A stretch of DNA of 64,000 bases from Xiphophorus maculatus (GCF_002775205.1 NC_036461.1:15351015-15415014); one strand, 5' to 3'. Shown: positions 33,489 through 54,430, numbered from the stretch's first letter. A program made the numbers and translations. The notes: generated by a model not told the origin, from the letters alone.

Positions 33489-36400
33489 ATGGCTCTTTTC
33501 CCAGCGTTTGCTGAAGTGTCGGAAGACAAAGTTGAAGATTCGTCGAAAGGTGGTAATTCGTTGATTCATGTTACGCGTGTTTTGCGTTTTAGTGCATTCG
33601 AGTTAACATCCTTTTGTCTTTACCTGAAAGAAAACCAAGCTCATCCGTTGAGACTAAACATTTGCAACGGTCTTTAACGTCACCTCTCATTCGATCACAG
33701 CTAAAAGCGGTTCACATTTCCAATCAGGCAATAATAATAATAATAATATAAATAAATAATAATAATCATATAATCAATTTAATTGTGTGTTTTCCCCCCA
33801 GAATTAGACTGGCTCAACAATAAGAGTTTTCAGGCTGGAAATGCTCTTTCCCTTCACAGTCGCTTTTTAGAAAAGTCCATTGAAAAGCCAAACCAAAGGG
33901 AGGAAAGGTAGGAATGATCTTTCTTCTGCATGTAACCTACTAGTATCTTAAGTTGTCACTACAGCAGCATGTAGGACTCTGACAGCTACATGAGGTTCTG
34001 AAAAGGCTGTATAGAACATTTGAATGATAACATTTTACAGTTGATGTTCCTATTTTTAACTCAGTGTTGGAAAGGATATTACATGCTCTGATGGGGAAGA
34101 GAGGGGAGAGGATGATGGGCCTCCAAAGAAGAAGAAAAAGAAGAGTGAAAAAAGGAGGAAAAAGAAGAAAAAGCACAAAAAGAAGAGTGGGAGGCTTTCG
34201 GACAGTAGTGGATCAGACTCTGAAACCATCTATCCCAGTGATCTCAAGAGGGAAGATGAGGGGATTGGGTGAGAAGAAATACTCCTAATTTTTGTAGAAA
34301 CTAAAAGCTTTTCCTCTGTTATGCATTTCTGTTTTTCTTTGTGTGTGTATGTGTGTGTTAATGCAGGCAACAGTCTGCTTCATTAGGAACTCGTTTTTCA
34401 TGGTTGGATGACGTCCAGTTGCCTACAGAAAATCCATTCTGTGTGAACTGTAAACCGGACCCGGCCAACTGGACATATAAGTCCCTGTACAGAGGAGACG
34501 TAGCTAGGTAGTGCACGCATTCTCACAGAGATTTCTCTAAACTTTGTTTTGTTTAGTTAAAAAAGGATCCTGAGAGCACTGGAAATCTAAGATCTGAAAA
34601 TTGTAGAATAAAGACATAAAAAAAAGTGTTAAAACCCTGACCATTGTTTATCAATTTATGTTAGCTGTAAACATATTGAGTGTAGTGTTGAAAAACTGAA
34701 ATCAATCAAAAACACTGTGCTATTTCCAAAATGTTAAAATAAGGAAATAAAAGACAGCATGACACTTTTGTACAACATCGTAAACTAAATTTAAAATAAG
34801 ACAATTAACTGCAGCTTTGTGACAACGTGTGTCTCTCTCAGGTATCGGAGAAAAGGAAGTTCCTGTTTAGGTCTGGACTTTCGCAGGCAGGGAGTCAGCT
34901 GGGAGGATTCTGAGACAAAGAAGAAGAAGAAGAAGAAAGTCGGGGTCAATGGGAATGCAGCTGACAGATACTTTTCTGTAGCCACTCGAAAGCTGCTGCG
35001 GGCTGCGCCTCCTGTTCCTGTTGTCCCGGCGACACCTGAAAGTGGGGATGCACTCAACTCAACCACCTTCCTCCCTCTGGGTGATGCTGAACGGCACAAC
35101 ACAAGACATGAGTTAGGTAATGATTCAAGGATGTTAACACTAAATAAAACATCACTGACTATTCTGATTTACAAGATCCAAGTAAAGGTTTTGTTTGAGT
35201 ATGCAAAGAGAAAGTTAGGTAAGACTCAAAAGTCCTTAAATGTTTGTTTTAAACATTGTTTTTTTTTTTTTTTCCGGATCTTATTCAGATAGCAGAGCAC
35301 AGACGTCAGTAAACCCCCTTGGCGTGTATGATTCGTCCACCTCCCTGTGGATGCAGGGGAAGGGACCACTGCTTCAGGACGACGTGAAGCAGGTCACAGA
35401 AACAGAGGAAAAGTCTGAGTATGTGGCTGGAAGGACCGAAGAGTTTAACCGGCGACTCAGAGAGCAGCCAGCAGATACACAGCTGTGGATAGAGTTCATT
35501 CGCTACCAGGTAATTGAGAAGAATATGTTGTCATATAAATTATAAAGATCTCCATTGAACCTAAAGGATAAAATGTGGAAATAGGGCACAGTTTTCACAA
35601 ACAAGCTCTTCTAATTTCAAAATAAACCAAAGCTTTCTTATACATTTCCTTTTTGTACGTTGATAGAACTTGTAGGATATAAATCCATGGAAAAGAATAA
35701 TATAATAATAATAAAGTTTGCTACTGTATCTGGACTTCCTCCGCTCTTCTAGGATGAGCTGAGTGCAGCTGCATTTGGAGGTGGCGAGGAGCAGCAGGGC
35801 AGTGATTTAGCGGAGCGCCGCAAGTCGTCCTATAGGGCGATTCTGGAGAAGAAGCTGAGCATTGCTGACAGAGCCGTGGAAACCAACCCCACTTGTGTCG
35901 CTCTGCAGCTCGAGAGGCTCCGGATCTGCCAGGACCTCTGGGAACCCTCCACTTTGGCTAAAGAATGGAAGAAACTGGTAAATCTTGTGGTTTTGTTCAC
36001 CTTTTGAGATGTTGGCTGATTTATTTTTATGCATTTGTGGGCAATAATTAATATCTTTAGACAAATTATTCTCACTCCAAGTACTTAGAAATATTTAGGC
36101 ATCCAAACTGGAATAGAACAATTGCTAATGGTAGCTTCATATGCTATATTCTAGGTGTTTCTACATCCAAACAGCGCCCCCTTGTGGAGGAAATATCTGC
36201 TTTTTACGCAGAGCTACTTCAGCAGTTTCTCAGTGACAAAAGTCAACTCTGTATACGGAAAGTGTCTGAGCACGCTCAGCGCTGTGAGAGACGGCAGCAT
36301 GGTGTCCCACCCAGCTTTGCCTGGAATTGAGGAGGATATGCTGGGTAAGATTTATTGACTATCTGAGACTATGCATAGGCTTTCATTTAACTTCCTGCAC

Positions 36401-39400
36401 AGTTTGGTAATATTCTCTTTCATAAAGTGATTCAGAGCAGCATTAAAACATTTGTCCCCAAATGAGCTTGTCTTTTTTTTTGTGTGTGTGTTCAGATATC
36501 TTCACCCAGCAGTGTCATTTCTTGCGGCAGTCTGGTCACTGTGAGAAGGCGATTTCTCTGTTTCAGGCCATGATCGATTTTAGCTACTTCAAACCTGACA
36601 GTGTGAAAAAGCTCTCCACAAAGCAGCAGGTACACACACGCACTTGCACAAGAACAGTAAGAACATTAATCTGTAGCTGTTAGGGACTACTGAGAAAACC
36701 TGCTTGAATTTGTATAGAACTCTATGTATTAGTGGGATAATTGATGGAAATTGAATGTTTTATTACTCACAAACCTTCTTATAGGATCATCTGATACTCA
36801 TAACACTGTGAACTCAGTGGGAACACTGAGCATCATTTTTAATAATTGCGTTCATGTACAAATTATCCAGATTCATCGGTTCTTTTTCTTCAGAAGCCAG
36901 ATGGAGGTTCCAACTGGACAACAATCACAAACACATAAAATGGCTCTGAGAGGATAATACAGGCTAAACACCAAGCTTCTGAAATGGTTGTTGCAAAGCC
37001 CCACCAGAGTCCAGCCATTTTAAACTCAACCAATTCTTCCTGTTGGTTGCTACGAATGTTTTGTGACTCTGGTATAACTCTGGTTTAACCACATTTTTGT
37101 GAGACTGTATAGATCATCCACAATGTATTATCTGGCTGAAGGTGATCTGTATCTGTATCTGTATGATAACTATCTGTTTATTTGGTTGTATTCCTGAGTC
37201 ATCTTGAGAATATTTTATTTAGAAAAGGAAAAAAGAGGCAGAAAATTGTACTTTATGTTCCCGTTTCTGCAGGTTGATTTCTTTGAGACGTTCTGGGACA
37301 GCGGAGAGGCGAGAGTTGGGGAGATAGGAGCCCGAGGCTGGAAGGCCTGGATGACCCAACAAGAGCGAGGAGGATGGATTCAACCCCCTGCAGGTGAGAT
37401 GCTTTTATTCACTTACAACTCAGTAAATTGGGATATGCGGTTCACTGAGACTCGTTAGTCAGATTAAAAGTACCTTTTGAAAATAGCAAACTTTAAATAG
37501 GTAGAAAACATACTTATTAATTAGTCCATATTTATGTATTGTTTTTTTATTGGTCTAATGTGATAGTGTTATTTTAAATAATTAGTTTTCATTGACTGTG
37601 ATTAATTAATCTATAGAAAGTGTTTCACTTAGTGAATTGAGTTACTGAAATAAATGAACTTTTCAGTAACATTCTAATTTATAGAGATGTGCCTGACAGC
37701 CTTACAGCTCCAAGGTACAAGTAGGATACATAGTTCATTATATGGATCAAATGGGGATGAGTTTGGTTTACAGATCCTTTAATGAGAAGTTTCTGTGTTT
37801 CTGTCTGCTTTCCGTTTCTCCACACTTAGAGGAGGAAGAAGAGGAGGAGGAGGAAGAGGATGAAGAGGAGGTGAAAGACCGGAGTCAGCCCAGAGGGACC
37901 GTCTGGCTGGATGTGGAGTCGTCCCGTGAAGCAGCTCACTGGTTGCCCTGGAGACCTGACAAAGCCAAAGGCCAATCAGAGGAGGACTGTGAGGACCCTG
38001 ACAGACAGGTGCTGCTTTCTGATGATCTGATGACGTTTGAAGTTCGATCTTGGAACAGGTTTAAAGATATTTACTTCATTGAAACATCTCTGTTTCATCC
38101 TTTTTCCATGTCCAGGTGCTGTTTGATGACATCGGCCCATCCCTTATTTGTCTGACTTCACCAGAACTCCAACTGCGGTTTCTTCTCAGTTTCTTGGCCT
38201 TTCTGGGTTTTCCGGTAGATTTTGTGCTCTCTGCTGCCCCCTATCAGCCGAGCATGCTCCTGGAGAACCTCTCACTGCTCACTCAAGGTAATAAAATAAC
38301 TGGAAGTTTTCTAAATATTTTAATAAATTGTAAAGTGAGTCGATATCCTTGAATAATCTATACAGTTTGCATGAATAATTGGGTCTTATAGCCTGTTAAA
38401 AATCTATCAAAATTCAGTTATGAAGGCTAGATCCTTTATCTATCTAAATACCACCTATCAATAAGAGACACTTTGACACATATTTGCAGATATTTAACAT
38501 GTTCTTTGGAAATAGCATTTCAATGTGATAATAACTATAATACCTTAAATACTGTGGATGAACTCAGTGTGAGTGAGAAGTTGCTGTAGATAATCTGGAG
38601 CATATTTTAAAGCCTATACATGCATATAAGGTTAGATTAAAGGAGTCCACCTACAATTATCATAAGGACCATTACAGATGTGTTTCCTTCATGTCTCACA
38701 GGTGCAGAGCTCCAGGGTCCTCTGACTTCCTTTAACCTCCTTGAGACGGGGATTAACCCTGTAGGTCACATGACCACTCTCCAAGGAACAAGGAAGTGGT
38801 TGGGGCTTGGAAAGCAGGGTGAGAAGCTTCTCACCAACGTGTTCAGCATGCTGCAGCCTTTCCTTCCTCCTCCCCATCGAGCCGTTCTGTCTCTAAGCTG
38901 GATGCTGTACGAGAAGCTGAAGGTAGACCCAGAGCAGCTCAGAAACAAGCTTCACCAGCAACAGATCTCTTTGTTTTCTTTCAAAGTGTTTTTAAGTTTA
39001 TAGAGGCCAAGATTAGTAGTTCATCTCTACAAGTTGCAAAACTCACAAAAGAAATTATACTTCTTGAAAAACATAGAAGAGGAAGTTGAAGGCGGTTGTA
39101 CACTATCATAAAGCAATGCCTTCAAACTTTTCAGTCACATATTTTTCTGTATTTGTTAGGTTTTGCGCTGTCTGCGCAGCGGCAACAAAAAGCGGCTTCG
39201 CGCTCAGGGAAAGAGCAGCAAGCGGGTTGCCAAGAGACTCCTCAAAGAACCCGACAATCGCTCGTCCCTGGTGCTGTGGAGGGAGTACGCACACCTGGAG
39301 TGGGTGCTGGGCAACCTGGACGAGGCTCGGAAGGTGTTCTCCACGGCGACGGCGATGGGAGGAACCAGGGGCCTTAGTAGTCCTGCTCTGTGTGAGCTGT

Positions 39401-42400
39401 GCCTCCTGTGGTCCCAGCTGGAGGTGGAGAACTCGGCAAAGGAGCCGGGAGGAGTTGCTGATGCAACGACGTCGCCAGCTGTTGCGGTGCTGACCAGACT
39501 GGCAGAAGGAACGTCTTCGTCTTCATCCTCCCAGACCTTAACCCCAGTTTCAATCCTGAAGGCCAGGAGATCGTATGATCAGGCTCTGAGCTCCAGCCTG
39601 TCATCTCTGGACCAGAAGATCCAGAATCATCAGCTCGACGGAAACGGTGAGCGGTCTGTGTTTTATTGTCTCCATGTAGAGACACAAAATAAATCCAAGG
39701 AGAACGTTTCAGTTTGGTCTGATTAGAGCACATACTTCTGAGAATAACCATCCAGATTTCATTGTCAGGGTTTCAGTCACATTCTGACTGTTGAGATGAG
39801 AAACGAATAAACCAGAATAGAATAACTAAAGTTAAAAATAACGCAAAGAGTTTTAACAAAGATGTATATTTCTAATCACTTTTACAACAAACAACACATA
39901 TTCCAAATTCTGCTAAAATAATAAATCATATTAATTATTATAATATTGTTATCTATAAAATTGATTTATTTCAATTGCAATTAATAGATTTAAAGAAAGT
40001 TGGGGGTTTTTTAATGGAGCTAAAATTCAAAGCACATTTTTAACATTCCACAGAATATTATTTGCAAGTCAGAATTCATACATTTTCATATTATAAAGAA
40101 TAAAAGTAAATCCAAGAAGCAGTTTTCAGGGAAACAATGAATTAACCAGGATTAAATGTGTTTTTTGGATTTTATTCTCATCTGTCAAACACAGATCTGT
40201 ACAATTAATAAGTCATTTAACACTAGGACTGCTAGGTTTTTGATTTCTCCCCAGACTGGCTGAAACAGGGCCAGAATCTGCTTGATAGCATGAAGTAGAC
40301 TAAAAGATCTCAAAAGGCCAATAACCATTTCCTGGATTTCAAGAACAGAAGGGAAAATGAAATCTTTGACATCTATTTCCATGAAGTCTGAAATTATCTA
40401 ATAACTTTGCTCCTTCAGGACTTGGATAATAACTTTTTTTTCCTGAACCAATGAAGCCTTCAATAGAAAAAAAGCTTTTTCTGATACTATGTTTCTTTTT
40501 CTGTTTAAATATGAAACATTTGAGTCTGACAAAATGAAAAGAAACAATAAAAATATGTAAGGGGGGAAAATACTATTTCATAATCTTTGAGGTCAGATTG
40601 GTTACTTGTTTGACATTCCAGTAACATTGTTTGGTTTGGTTCTTCTTGCTTGTTGCAACAGCCCAAGATGAGCCGCAAGAAGAGAAGCTGAGGCTAAGAG
40701 GTCTGGTTGGCTGCTATGCTCTGTTTCAGTACCTAACAGTGAGCATCCAAGCTGCTAATGCTGTCTACAGCCAGGCCAGAGAGAGGATGGAGGACCTGCA
40801 CCGCTCATTAACACCTGAAAGACAGCTCAACCACAATGAGGCAACCAGCCGGCCAAGTCGTTCCGTCCTCAGCCATCATGTCAGCTGGTTGGCTTCAGAC
40901 TGTGAGGCTTTAGCAGTGCAACAGGCGGCTCTGCTGAGATACAACAATAGTGTCGGTGTGTGTCCTTTGGCAACACTGAGGCAGATGCTTACCTGTTCCC
41001 TCTCAGCTTGGCCCTGCAGCGCCCCCCTGTGGAGTGTTTACATTCAGGTCTGCTCCTAAAAAAAACACACCTTCCCCCTTCAGAGGCTAAAATTAAAGCA
41101 GTGGTCAGAAATGATGAGCGTCTGTGTGTTTTAGGTGGAGAACCGTTGCCATAGCGCTGGCCGGGCACGCCGGTTTTTCCACACTGTAACCAGAGACAAC
41201 AGCAGCAGCGTGGTACCCCGTCTGTTTGCTATTGTTGCTGAACAGCATAGGAAGCAGCTGGTGGATGCAGCTCAGAGGTGAGGCTGAAAGTGATGATGAG
41301 TATCAACAACAAAAATACCGTAAAAGGAAAGTACACCTTCCTCCATTTTTGGACTTTTACCTAAAAGGACATAATCTGGTCTTTACAGGGTTCATTCACA
41401 AAAAAAACATTTAGGACAACTGATGAAAATGTACTCAAAGTTCAGAGCTTGCAGTGCTTGCAGAAATAACAAAAAAGAATAATAGCCCCAGAAAAAGACT
41501 CAACATTGTTAGAGAGGAGAAACTCTCTTCTCTGGGGTGTACTCCATTACTTCAATGCATGTAGGTTCAAGTTAGCATTAACTTCCTGAATTGTTAGGCA
41601 AATTTGTGGTATTTGCAAATGCAGAACCTTGGAGTCACTCTGTTGTCTTCGCTAGTATTCAGGAGTCAAATGTGAGGCAGTCAGTCCAACAGCTCGGCAG
41701 AAGCACTCATACCAACTCTAGGTTATGATGATGATTTTTATTAATCAGACTGAATGCTTTTTATTTTGGCCTGAGACATAAAACCCTTGGACGTAAACAG
41801 GGTGTGCATTCTTTCAGCAATGACTGTATAAAAAAAAACTTATAAACAAATTTAATCAAAAATGTTAACATCATTTGTAGGTCTTGTTGCTCAGATGAGG
41901 CCCTGCCCATACTACCAGAAAATGGTCTCAGCAACCGCATCCGCGGACTGTTCGAGGGCGCCACATCAACAGAGATGGGTGCTCATTGTCCTCTACTGTG
42001 GAGGATGTACATCCATTTCCTGGTGAGATGATAAATGTCTCATAACATATGCAAAGACACAATTAATACCTGTCAAGAACAGCTGCAACAACTGTGCATA
42101 TAGTCATCTTGATTAACTTTCAGCCTAGCTAGATTAATTATCTTGTTTTATTATATAACATTTTTATTTCAAAGGAAACATCTTGTGTTTCTGTGTCAAT
42201 ATAGGTGTCAGAGGGGAAGGTAGATAAAGCCAGAGGGATATTTTACAAAGCACTGCAGAACATTCCCTGGGTGAAGGTAAAACTCAGATTAAAAGTTACC
42301 TTAATTTTACTTATGTATTTAATTTATCTTCTCTTTGTGCTAACACTTTGTATATATTAAACAGGGTTTGTATATGGATGCAGTGCAGTTGTTCCCTGAC

Positions 42401-42490
42401 CACCTGCAGGAGTTTGTGGATCTGATGACAGAGAAGGAACTCCGACTAAGACTGCCTTTGGAGGAGTTGGATATACTCCTGGAAGACTGA
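33489..42490 (+). CDS. nrde2: NRDE2, nuclear HAT-repeat RNA-interference and exosome cofactor
   Basis: Nuclear-speckle protein that binds the exosome helicase MTR4 and limits RNA decay in mammals. Exons: 33489-33549, 33802-33907, 34065-34268, 34367-34507, 34842-35116, 35289-35509, 35753-35977, 36155-36344, 36496-36629, 37273-37393, 37830-38008, 38116-38287, 38702-38922, 39160-39646, 40662-41047, 41135-41277, 41881-42022, 42205-42276, 42365-42490. Phases agree and give 1201 residues (human 1164). The N-terminus MALFPAFAEVSE matches human. A lysine-rich tract (exon 3) precedes the MTR4-binding region (FSWLDDVQ, KPDPANWTYKSLYRGDVARY). NRDE2/HAT-like helical repeats follow (FNRRLREQPADTQLWI, WRKYLLFTQSYFSSFSV, KPDSVKKL, GARGWKAWMTQQERGGW), then an acidic run of about ten Glu, and a C-terminus ending EELDILLED as in human. 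A candidate AATAAA lies at 42602-42607. Confidence 0.96.
33728..33767. repeat. (AAT)n microsatellite
   Basis: Imperfect AAT/AATA units in nrde2 intron 1, close upstream of exon 2. Confidence 0.85.
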
Positions 42491-42879
42491 AAGCACTCAA
42501 ATGTTTTGTTTGTTGAATGTTTACTTTGGTGTTCCCTATTAAAATACTTCAGTGCAAAGTTATAATATACTCCAAATTGTTATTGTAAAGATCTTCTCAG
42601 TAATAAAAATAGTTTATATGTTTTTTGGGTTTTTTGTTTTTGTTATACGTTTTTACATTTTAAACTAAGTTTAAGTAGAGAATCTCACTTTTACTTTTAT
42701 CCCGTATTTCCGTGGTAGCAAAGGTCTTATTCCTTCTTTCGGTCTGAGGCTCACCACTTTATTAGGCAACACACCTGTAGATTACCTGCGAGTCATCACC
42801 TGCTCTTTTTTCTACGACGTTGTAGCTGTGGAGACGTTGCCCTCATTGCCGCTCCGTGCTTTGACGCATTGCAGATCCC

Positions 42880-43080
42880 TCTGAGCCAATCACTGGCCCC
42901 TTTACACTGGTAGAGTATGCGGGTTTGTCTTATCCAATCAGAGAACGTCTTTCAAAAGCAAAGCCAAAGCGTCCTCAGCGCTCTGAGTTTGGACGCTTAG
43001 ATCCGTATCCTTCCGCTTGAATAAAAGTAGGCGAAACATAAAATAGTCCATCACTCTCGAGTGACCGTGCAAGCAAGGTG
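42880..43080 (+). promoter_or_regulatory. Orphan promoter-like segment with two CCAAT boxes
   Basis: GAGCCAATCAC (CCAAT at 42886-42890) and ATCCAATCAGAG (CCAAT at 42934-42938) lie 48 bases apart in the same orientation, followed by ATAAAAGTA at about 43021-43029. This spacing is reminiscent of cell-cycle or histone-type promoters. No coding exon follows directly. It could be a distal calm1 promoter or drive a non-coding transcript. Confidence 0.35.
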
Positions 43081-43444
43081 ACCAAATAAGCGCATGAGAT
43101 TTTTTTCCCCCCCAAACTTACGTATTGTTATAGCAATAGACCTAAAAGTGTTTTGTTTCTGCAAAGTAGTGTTTCTAACATTAGTGTAGCTCAAATTAAA
43201 TGGATATTTTAATACCTAAAGTTACAACAGTACATACAGCATATATGTACTCAGGCTTAGAATCACACTTAAAGCAAAGCAATATGCATTATTTCAAAAG
43301 GAAGCCACCCATGCAACAATGTGGACATTATATGGAAGTCAAAATCCTAAAAGTCCTACCCCTTAACCGTTTTAAAATTTACAGTCATCTGGAAAAATAA
43401 AAATGGATTAAACGGCTTTCAGAACCAATGTTAGGTTTGGTCCA

Positions 43445-43690
43445 AGCTTGAATTGTCTGACAAATGGCCTCAAATATGATTTTGGAATACTTTGCTATGC
43501 ATAGAACTTCATGTTTGTCTGCCAGATGTCCACGTCTCCTGGATTCAAAACAATCTCAAATCATCAGCCCTCCACTATTAGGCTTGACAGTTGGTGAGTT
43601 GTTTGAGTTTACTTTAGGTGTTTACTTTTCTCTGGGCCTGCTGCTGTGCATTGTGACCAAACACCTTATCTTCGGTGAACTCTGACAACA
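43445..43690 (+). repeat. Dispersed repeat copy 1 (unclassified, DNA-transposon-like)
   Basis: The words TGACAAATGGCCTCAAATATG, TTTGGAATACTTTGCTATGC, CAAATCATCAGCCCTCCACT and TTGACAGTTGGTGAG occur in the order of a repeat I recognise from many fish genomes. Related, differently eroded copies are at 53,700-53,900 and 54,290-54,430 in this window. Confidence 0.6.
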
Positions 43691-44362
43691 CAGTTCTAAA
43701 AGTGTTGGGGTTCTTTCAGATGCAATTTTGCAAGTGGTGCCACAATGTTGTTTTTATATAAAGATGCTTTTTTTTAACATTATCTTTTTTAGTTCTTTTT
43801 TACGTAATTGAATATTTTTAATATAACTTAGGACTGTTCATCCTTAGTGCTTAATTTACTAATATAAGGCATTTACTTCCACATAGTAAAAAAAAACACA
43901 CAGCATACATATTTTTACATTAACTACAGAAACGAGAAAAAAAACATGAATAAAAACACGGATTAAAGTAATGTTCAGTTAATATAAGTAGGCTACCTAT
44001 AAAGAAATAGTTATAATAATAATTATGCAATTTTTATTCGTTGTTACAGTAAAATGGTGAAGATAAAAACTGAAATGAATCCAAGGAACCAGTTACTTAT
44101 GGCTTTTGTGCCAGCGCATATTATAAGAGAATAATTTCGTATCATCTCTTCTGTACAGAGACTAGGACCGTCCAGAATTATGAGGAAGTATTTAAGCAAC
44201 GTCACATGGTATCAACCATAAAGTAAAAGCTTGTGGTAGCTAATGAAATTATCCAATATATACCCTGAAAGGAAGAAACAACAACGCTTTCAAATCCCAT
44301 CATGGCTTCATGTCTAACAGCGTCCCAGAAGCCGAGCAAAGTTGTACTCCTCCATAGTGCGG

Positions 44363-44498
44363 ATGAATACAGTGAACAGCAGAGTGGTGATTCGCCAGGT
44401 CTCCCCGCCTTTAGCTAGCAGCAGCAACACTCAGTGGCAGCCGTCCATTTCCTCTCTTCTCAACCGCCGGCAGGCTAACAGCTCAAACTCCCACAGAC

Positions 44499-44501
<3 letters not shown>
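44363..44501 (+). promoter_or_regulatory. uORF in calm1 5' leader overlapping the main start
   Basis: An ATG at 44363 opens a frame through the leader to the calm1 ATG. After splicing to exon 2 (50216), the frame reads cat-ggc-tga, so its stop overlaps the calmodulin start (ATGGCTGA arrangement). Length is 47 codons plus stop. Whether it is transcribed depends on the transcription start, which I cannot place. Confidence 0.45.
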
Positions 44502-51664
<7,163 letters not shown>

Positions 51665-53699
51665 ACTGAACTTACAAAGAATCAGTCAAATGTTTCACTT
51701 ACCTCTTATTGCAAAAATCTACATTTAATCATACTGTTCTGTATAGACAATTTAAACTGAATGTTGGAATAATGAAAATCTGTCCATATAAACAAGTTCA
51801 AAAAAAGGTAAAGGCAAAAAAAAAAAAATCCAATAATCTGCATGTACTGGCTTGTATTCCCCATCTCCTCCGCGCTGAGCTGACCAATCACATCTCGGCT
51901 CATTAGACTAGCAGCCTCGTGCAGCCGGCTACTTCGGCCGCTGCTCCTCTGCTTCTTGGTTCCATCTGCCTGATGTCATGATGATTTGGGCAGGTCAACT
52001 GCCTTTTCTTCTATAAAGTCTTGTTTTACTTTCCCTTCATGCATGCAGCGTTAACATGGGTTACTGTTGAGATCTCGGTGACAGAGAGCTGTCGTTGGAC
52101 CTCAGGAGGAAGGGGTGGATGGGAGGGAGCGAACCAATGGGACGTTCGCTTGGCTAAATAAAGTCAGTGATATTTTTAAGAAAAATTAAAATGGAATAAA
52201 CTAATTTTAGATTTGGTTCCCCATCATGTCTATTAATCACTTTATCCTTTTGTGTGTTTACCTTTTTTTTCTTTTTCTTTTTATTGAGGGTGAAATGCCC
52301 CTTTGGCAGTCTTTGTCTTATCCAATATGGAGGGATGGGTGGGCTTTAAAGATGATTATATACAAGCACAGCTTCTGAGGCTACATCTGCACCAACGCTT
52401 GTACCAGTATGAGTATTAGTTTGGATGTTTACAGGCACTGAGTAACGTGAAATCTGAGTTATCTCGCTGCAGACGGGTGCAGGCTGCTGCCTCGAAGGCT
52501 GTGCGTGTATGACTCCACGTGGTGGGGCGAGTTTCAGCTTAATGGGGGACAGGGTCGGCGCTTTGCAGCATTTCTACCTTGTTTTTGTGTGTGAGTTTGC
52601 CTGTGTGCGTGTGGGTGCAGCGAGGCCCGGCCCGGTCCAGTCCAGCTGTCCTGTTCGGTTCAGTTGATCTGCATTCCAAGATGTACAATGCTAGTCTTTA
52701 CATTTTGTTTTTCCAATAAAATCTCATGAACTAAATTCGACGGGTGTTTGTGTATTTGTAGACGAGCTGACGTGTTTGTTTGTTTTTTTTTCCTCTGGGG
52801 GTGGCGCAGCTTTAAGATGACTCATCAAAGCCTCTAACTGTGTGTGATGTCTTGCTGAGCCCACCGAACATATTTTTTAAAAGGAACCTCGACTATCAGA
52901 AAACACTCTGAAAGTTAAGTGCTGCAACATCACCATTAAAAGAAGCCTTGGCTTTTTCTTTCTCCCCCCCCAAAGAACGGTTATCGAAGACTAACCACAA
53001 ATTATTCTGCAGTTCATCAGGGTGTGTGTGTGGTGAAAAAATTCTCCGGGTTGCCACAAATGGCTGCCGATGAGTTGTTGCTAGGCAACAGAAACACAGA
53101 TGGAAATGGAGGAGAAATGGGCAGCAGAAAACCGTGGGAGTAAGAGGATAGATTTGACAATTATAGAATCAGAGATCCAGCATCATAACCTACAGAACTG
53201 ACAGAAACGACATTATTTCAAGTGTGATTCTCATCAGTAGTAGATCTGGACTCTGCAAGAAGATATTGGATGTTTGTATGATTGGGAATCGGACAGGATA
53301 AGTGTAGGAGGTGTTGAATGCATTTCTCACAGTAGCTGGAGTTATGTAACTGTCTGAAGAGTATTTTTACACAATACTGCTCTGTACTGGCATTCCAGTT
53401 CAGAGTTTCCAATGTACCGCATTATATTCTTCTACGGAGACAGTTCAACTTTACATTTTTCTACTGACAGAAGACAAAACTGGGTCAGGTTTTCTGGATG
53501 CAGTCAAAAGAAAATGCACCTTCTTTCAATTCTAGGATTCTGCCATCAGAACAAAATCAGGATGAAGCTGTTCTTTATGAGGCTCTGACGTTTAATCCTA
53601 CCCTCAAGTTTCAGAAAGCACATATTTCACATTAACTAAAAATGAAACCAAAGGGGAAAGTTGAGGTCTGGACCTTACAGCTCTTTTGATTTTGTGCCT

Positions 53700-53900
53700 T
53701 TTCAGGCATTCTGTTGTAGATTTGCTGCTGTTCGGGACCATTGCTCTGTTGATGACTCAGTTTGGGCCAAGCTTCAGAATAATCGAACAGATGGGCTCAT
53801 TGACTCCGAGAGATCCACTTCCTGTGCCTGAATAACAAGCCCGGGTCATGACCTCTTCACCTTCACAGTTGGATTGAGACTTGTGTGATGATTTGTTTGA
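53700..53900 (+). repeat. Dispersed repeat copy 2
   Basis: GTAGATTTGCTGCTG, GATGACTCAGTTTGGGCCAAG, CAGATGGGCTCATTGACTCC and TCATGACCTCTTCACC follow the same order as copies 1 and 3 but have diverged. Confidence 0.55.
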
Positions 53901-54014
53901 TCCAAAATCTGTACTTTTGTTTCCCTTTGTTCAAATTACATAGTCCCAGAGGTTATTCAGATGCAACATTGTTACTCTGAGTTGTACTGCCGTCGTTTTA
54001 TTCCCCTCTGTGGG

Positions 54015-54080
54015 GTTACTGTGGCTCAGTGGAAAAAACAGTGATCTTGTCAAAAGGTTGTGGGTTTGATTCCACTTTCT
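54015..54080 (+). mobile_element. tRNA-derived SINE head fragment
   Basis: Box A-like TGGCTCAGTGG (54022-54032) and box B-like GGTTTGATTCC (54063-54073) are spaced 30 bases apart, as in a tRNA promoter. The intervening sequence cannot fold as a normal tRNA. This matches the tRNA-derived head of fish SINEs. Confidence 0.65.
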
Positions 54081-54289
54081 CTTAGCTCCCACTTGTCTAC
54101 TTATCTACAAACTGGTTTATGAAGATGTGACTCTAGTCTTTAGTCAGTATGGTTAAAAAAAGCTAAATGTAATTCCAATCTGTTTACTATTAACCTTCAA
54201 AAAATCATTAATTTCTTATTTTCATAAGAGGTGACCAAAGCATCGCGACATCTCAATTCTTCGTTTTGGTAGATTTAAAAAAAAAAAAA

Positions 54290-54430
54290 AAACTTTGTAG
54301 GTTTGCTGCTGGGTGTGAGATCACCATCTTGTTGATGAACCAGTTTAGGCCAAGCCCAGATCATCACCTCTCCACCACCATGCTTCACGGTTGTAACGAG
54401 GTGTCCTGTTGAGACTGTAGCATCTAAGAG
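54290..54430 (+). repeat. Dispersed repeat copy 3
   Basis: GTAGGTTTGCTGCTG, TTGATGAACCAGTTTAGGCC and CAGATCATCACCTCTCCACC followed by ACCATGCTTCACGG match the same repeat family as copies 1 and 2. Confidence 0.6.

Larger units (their letters stand above)
42491..44498. other. Spacer nrde2 to calm1, with calm1 5' region
   Basis: Begins with the nrde2 3' UTR. From 42,780 to 43,080 a GC-richer segment carries two CCAAT boxes and a TATA-like word (listed separately). A dispersed-repeat copy lies at about 43,445-43,690. The calm1 5' UTR lies before 44499. The segment 43,700-44,140 is AT-rich and I see nothing in it. Confidence 0.5.

Noticed and set aside
37830..37875. Glutamate-coding GAG/GAA run as a microsatellite expansion artefact
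   Set aside because: Human NRDE2 has an acidic run at the same place, so it is a normal feature of the protein.
54015..54080. Functional tRNA gene
   Set aside because: Box A and box B are present, but the cloverleaf stems do not pair and no acceptor stem closes; better explained as a SINE head.
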